Assembly: GCA_029865515.1 (NCBI GenBank)
Contig: JAOUGQ010000157.1
Span: forward strand, 1-6,832
Direction of reading: 5' to 3'
Origin: Nitrospirota bacterium
Lineage (GTDB): Bacteria > Nitrospirota > Nitrospiria > Nitrospirales > UBA8639
Length of the DNA: 6,832 nucleotides
Below, in pieces: positions 5,950-6,832 of this stretch; positions within the stretch are counted from its first letter, which is position 1, and every line of letters starts with the position of its first letter. The notes below the pieces were generated by a model. That model saw nothing but the letters and a program-made list of their open reading frames with translations. It had not been told where the DNA came from and did no database searches. The position numbers were made by a program, and so were the translations under genes.

Positions 5950-6669
5950 ATGAACCGAGGCATCTATCCGCCTTTAGCAGGGGCGATCACTCTTGAGCAT
6001 CGCATGGAGGTTCTCACCAATAATATTGGGAATATTAATACGACCGGTTTTAAAAAAGACAAGCCGATTTTTGCCACCATTCTTGGGCAAACTTCAGGTC
6101 CTTCGGTGGCTGGAATAGATTTATTTCCCCTGATGGATGCGCTTCCGCCGGATCGATCCCAGGGTGTTTTACATTACACCGGGGAACCGTTAGATGTGGG
6201 ATTGGAAGGGGAAGGATTTTTGGTTGCGCAAACTCCTGATGGATTGCGGTATTACCGTGGTGGAAAACTCTATCGAAATGTGGAAGGAAATTTAGTGACC
6301 CATACTGGTGATCCCCTTATGGGAAAAAAGGGGCCCATTAAACTACCGGTAGGTGAGGTCGTGATCGGCAATGACGGAACCCTTCGGGTCAATAATAAGA
6401 TCGTTGACCAACTGCGGTTGGACAAAATCCCAGAGGGACAAGATACGGCAAAGGTGGGCAATTTGTTCTGGACCGTACCGGATCAGGTTCTTTCTGATAA
6501 GCAGACCACTGTGCATCAGGGCATGTTGGAGCAATCCAATGTCAATCCTTCACTGGATATGGTTGAACTGATCAAAGTGACACGAGAATACGAACAAATG
6601 CAAAAAGCGATTAAATCGATGGACGAACTGGCTGCCCAGGCCATTCAAGCCGGTCGGGTCCAAGGATAA
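5950..6669 (+). CDS. flgF: Flagellar basal-body rod protein FlgF
   Basis: A 239-aa proximal rod protein, exported through the flagellar type III apparatus and assembled in the periplasm between MS ring and distal rod. The N-terminal rod signature is at about 22-36 (LTNNIGNINTTGFKK). The middle domain has EGEGFLVAQTPDG (from 86) and a YYRGGKLYRN segment. The C-terminal rod/hook helix starts around 197 (NVNPSLDMVELIKVTREYEQMQKAI). It lacks a cleavable signal peptide, as expected for this export route. The length is close to that of E. coli FlgF (about 250). FlgF rather than FlgG is favoured by the size and by the true FlgG start 95 nt downstream. The frame extends upstream to an ATG at 5905, but that codon falls inside the sigma-54 promoter, so I use 5950 with its AAGGAGG. 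Confidence 0.93.
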   Translation: MNRGIYPPLAGAITLEHRMEVLTNNIGNINTTGFKKDKPIFATILGQTSGPSVAGIDLFPLMDALPPDRSQGVLHYTGEPLDVGLEGEGFLVAQTPDGLRYYRGGKLYRNVEGNLVTHTGDPLMGKKGPIKLPVGEVVIGNDGTLRVNNKIVDQLRLDKIPEGQDTAKVGNLFWTVPDQVLSDKQTTVHQGMLEQSNVNPSLDMVELIKVTREYEQMQKAIKSMDELAAQAIQAGRVQG

Positions 6670-6764
6670 TCCTGAAAATGCATGATGAACCGAAAGAGGA
6701 AAGGTCTCAAGATGACGATGTCTCGGTGGCCACGGAGTAAGGGGAAGAAGGGAGATTTAGCACG

Positions 6765-6832
6765 ATGATTCGAGCGATGCATACCGCTTCTACGGGCATG
6801 TTTGCTCAACAACTCAATATCGACACGATTGC
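6765..6832 (+). CDS. flgG: Flagellar basal-body rod protein FlgG, N-terminus (partial)
   Basis: The first 22 complete codons of a gene cut by the window end. The peptide opens MIRAMHTASTGM and continues FAQQLNIDTI, matching the very conserved FlgG start (typically MIRALYTAATGM followed by AQQLNIDVIANN). FlgG forms the distal rod. GGAGA at 6751-6755, 9 nt upstream, serves as the ribosome binding site. The 95-nt gap after flgF has no promoter that I can see, so it probably shares the flgF transcript. Confidence 0.92.
   Translation, partial: MIRAMHTASTGMFAQQLNIDTI

Noticed and set aside
6678..6740. 20-codon acidic frame between flgF and flgG
   Set aside because: Very short, AAGGA is 11 nt upstream within the flgF end, and no similarity is evident. 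It may be chance sequence in the leader of flgG.

Overview
The window is a chemotaxis and flagellar-motor segment of a Gram-negative, flagellated bacterium. Apart from one small gene, everything is on the + strand. The host cannot be fixed from sequence alone. A c-type heme chemoreceptor, a MotC/MotD-like stator beside che genes, a sigma-54 promoter in front of rod genes and intermediate base composition would fit a Nitrospirota (Nitrospira-like) genome or a relative. That assignment is an inference of modest confidence.

Layout, left to right: (1) the last 28 codons of an upstream gene that reads like the C-terminus of a methyl-accepting chemotaxis protein (MCP); (2) a complete 558-aa MCP with a periplasmic Tll0287-like/DUF3365 sensor containing a CxxCH heme-attachment motif, a HAMP domain and a full signalling domain; (3) a small convergent minus-strand gene of unknown function (97 aa); (4) cheB, overlapping cheW by 7 nt; (5) a motA/motB-family stator pair, most like MotC/MotD, closely following cheW; (6) a 334-nt stretch without a credible gene, containing inverted repeats and ending in a consensus sigma-54 -24/-12 promoter; (7) flgF (proximal rod); (8) the first 22 codons of flgG (distal rod).

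How the genes work together: the MCP probably senses a redox or gas signal through heme and controls a CheA kinase encoded outside the window, with CheW as coupling protein. CheB demethylates receptors for adaptation and is activated by CheA phosphorylation. MotA/MotB form the ion-driven stator. FlgF and FlgG build the rod of the basal body. cheB-cheW-motA-motB look like one transcription unit, whereas flgF-flgG start a new one under sigma-54.

The most useful observations are the sigma-54 promoter, which moves the flgF start to position 5950, the heme-type chemoreceptor, the unrecognised small antisense gene, and a pair of mutually exclusive inverted repeats just upstream of the sigma-54 promoter. 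I did not find a wholly new system here; the window is mostly a recognisable motility locus with a few open questions.
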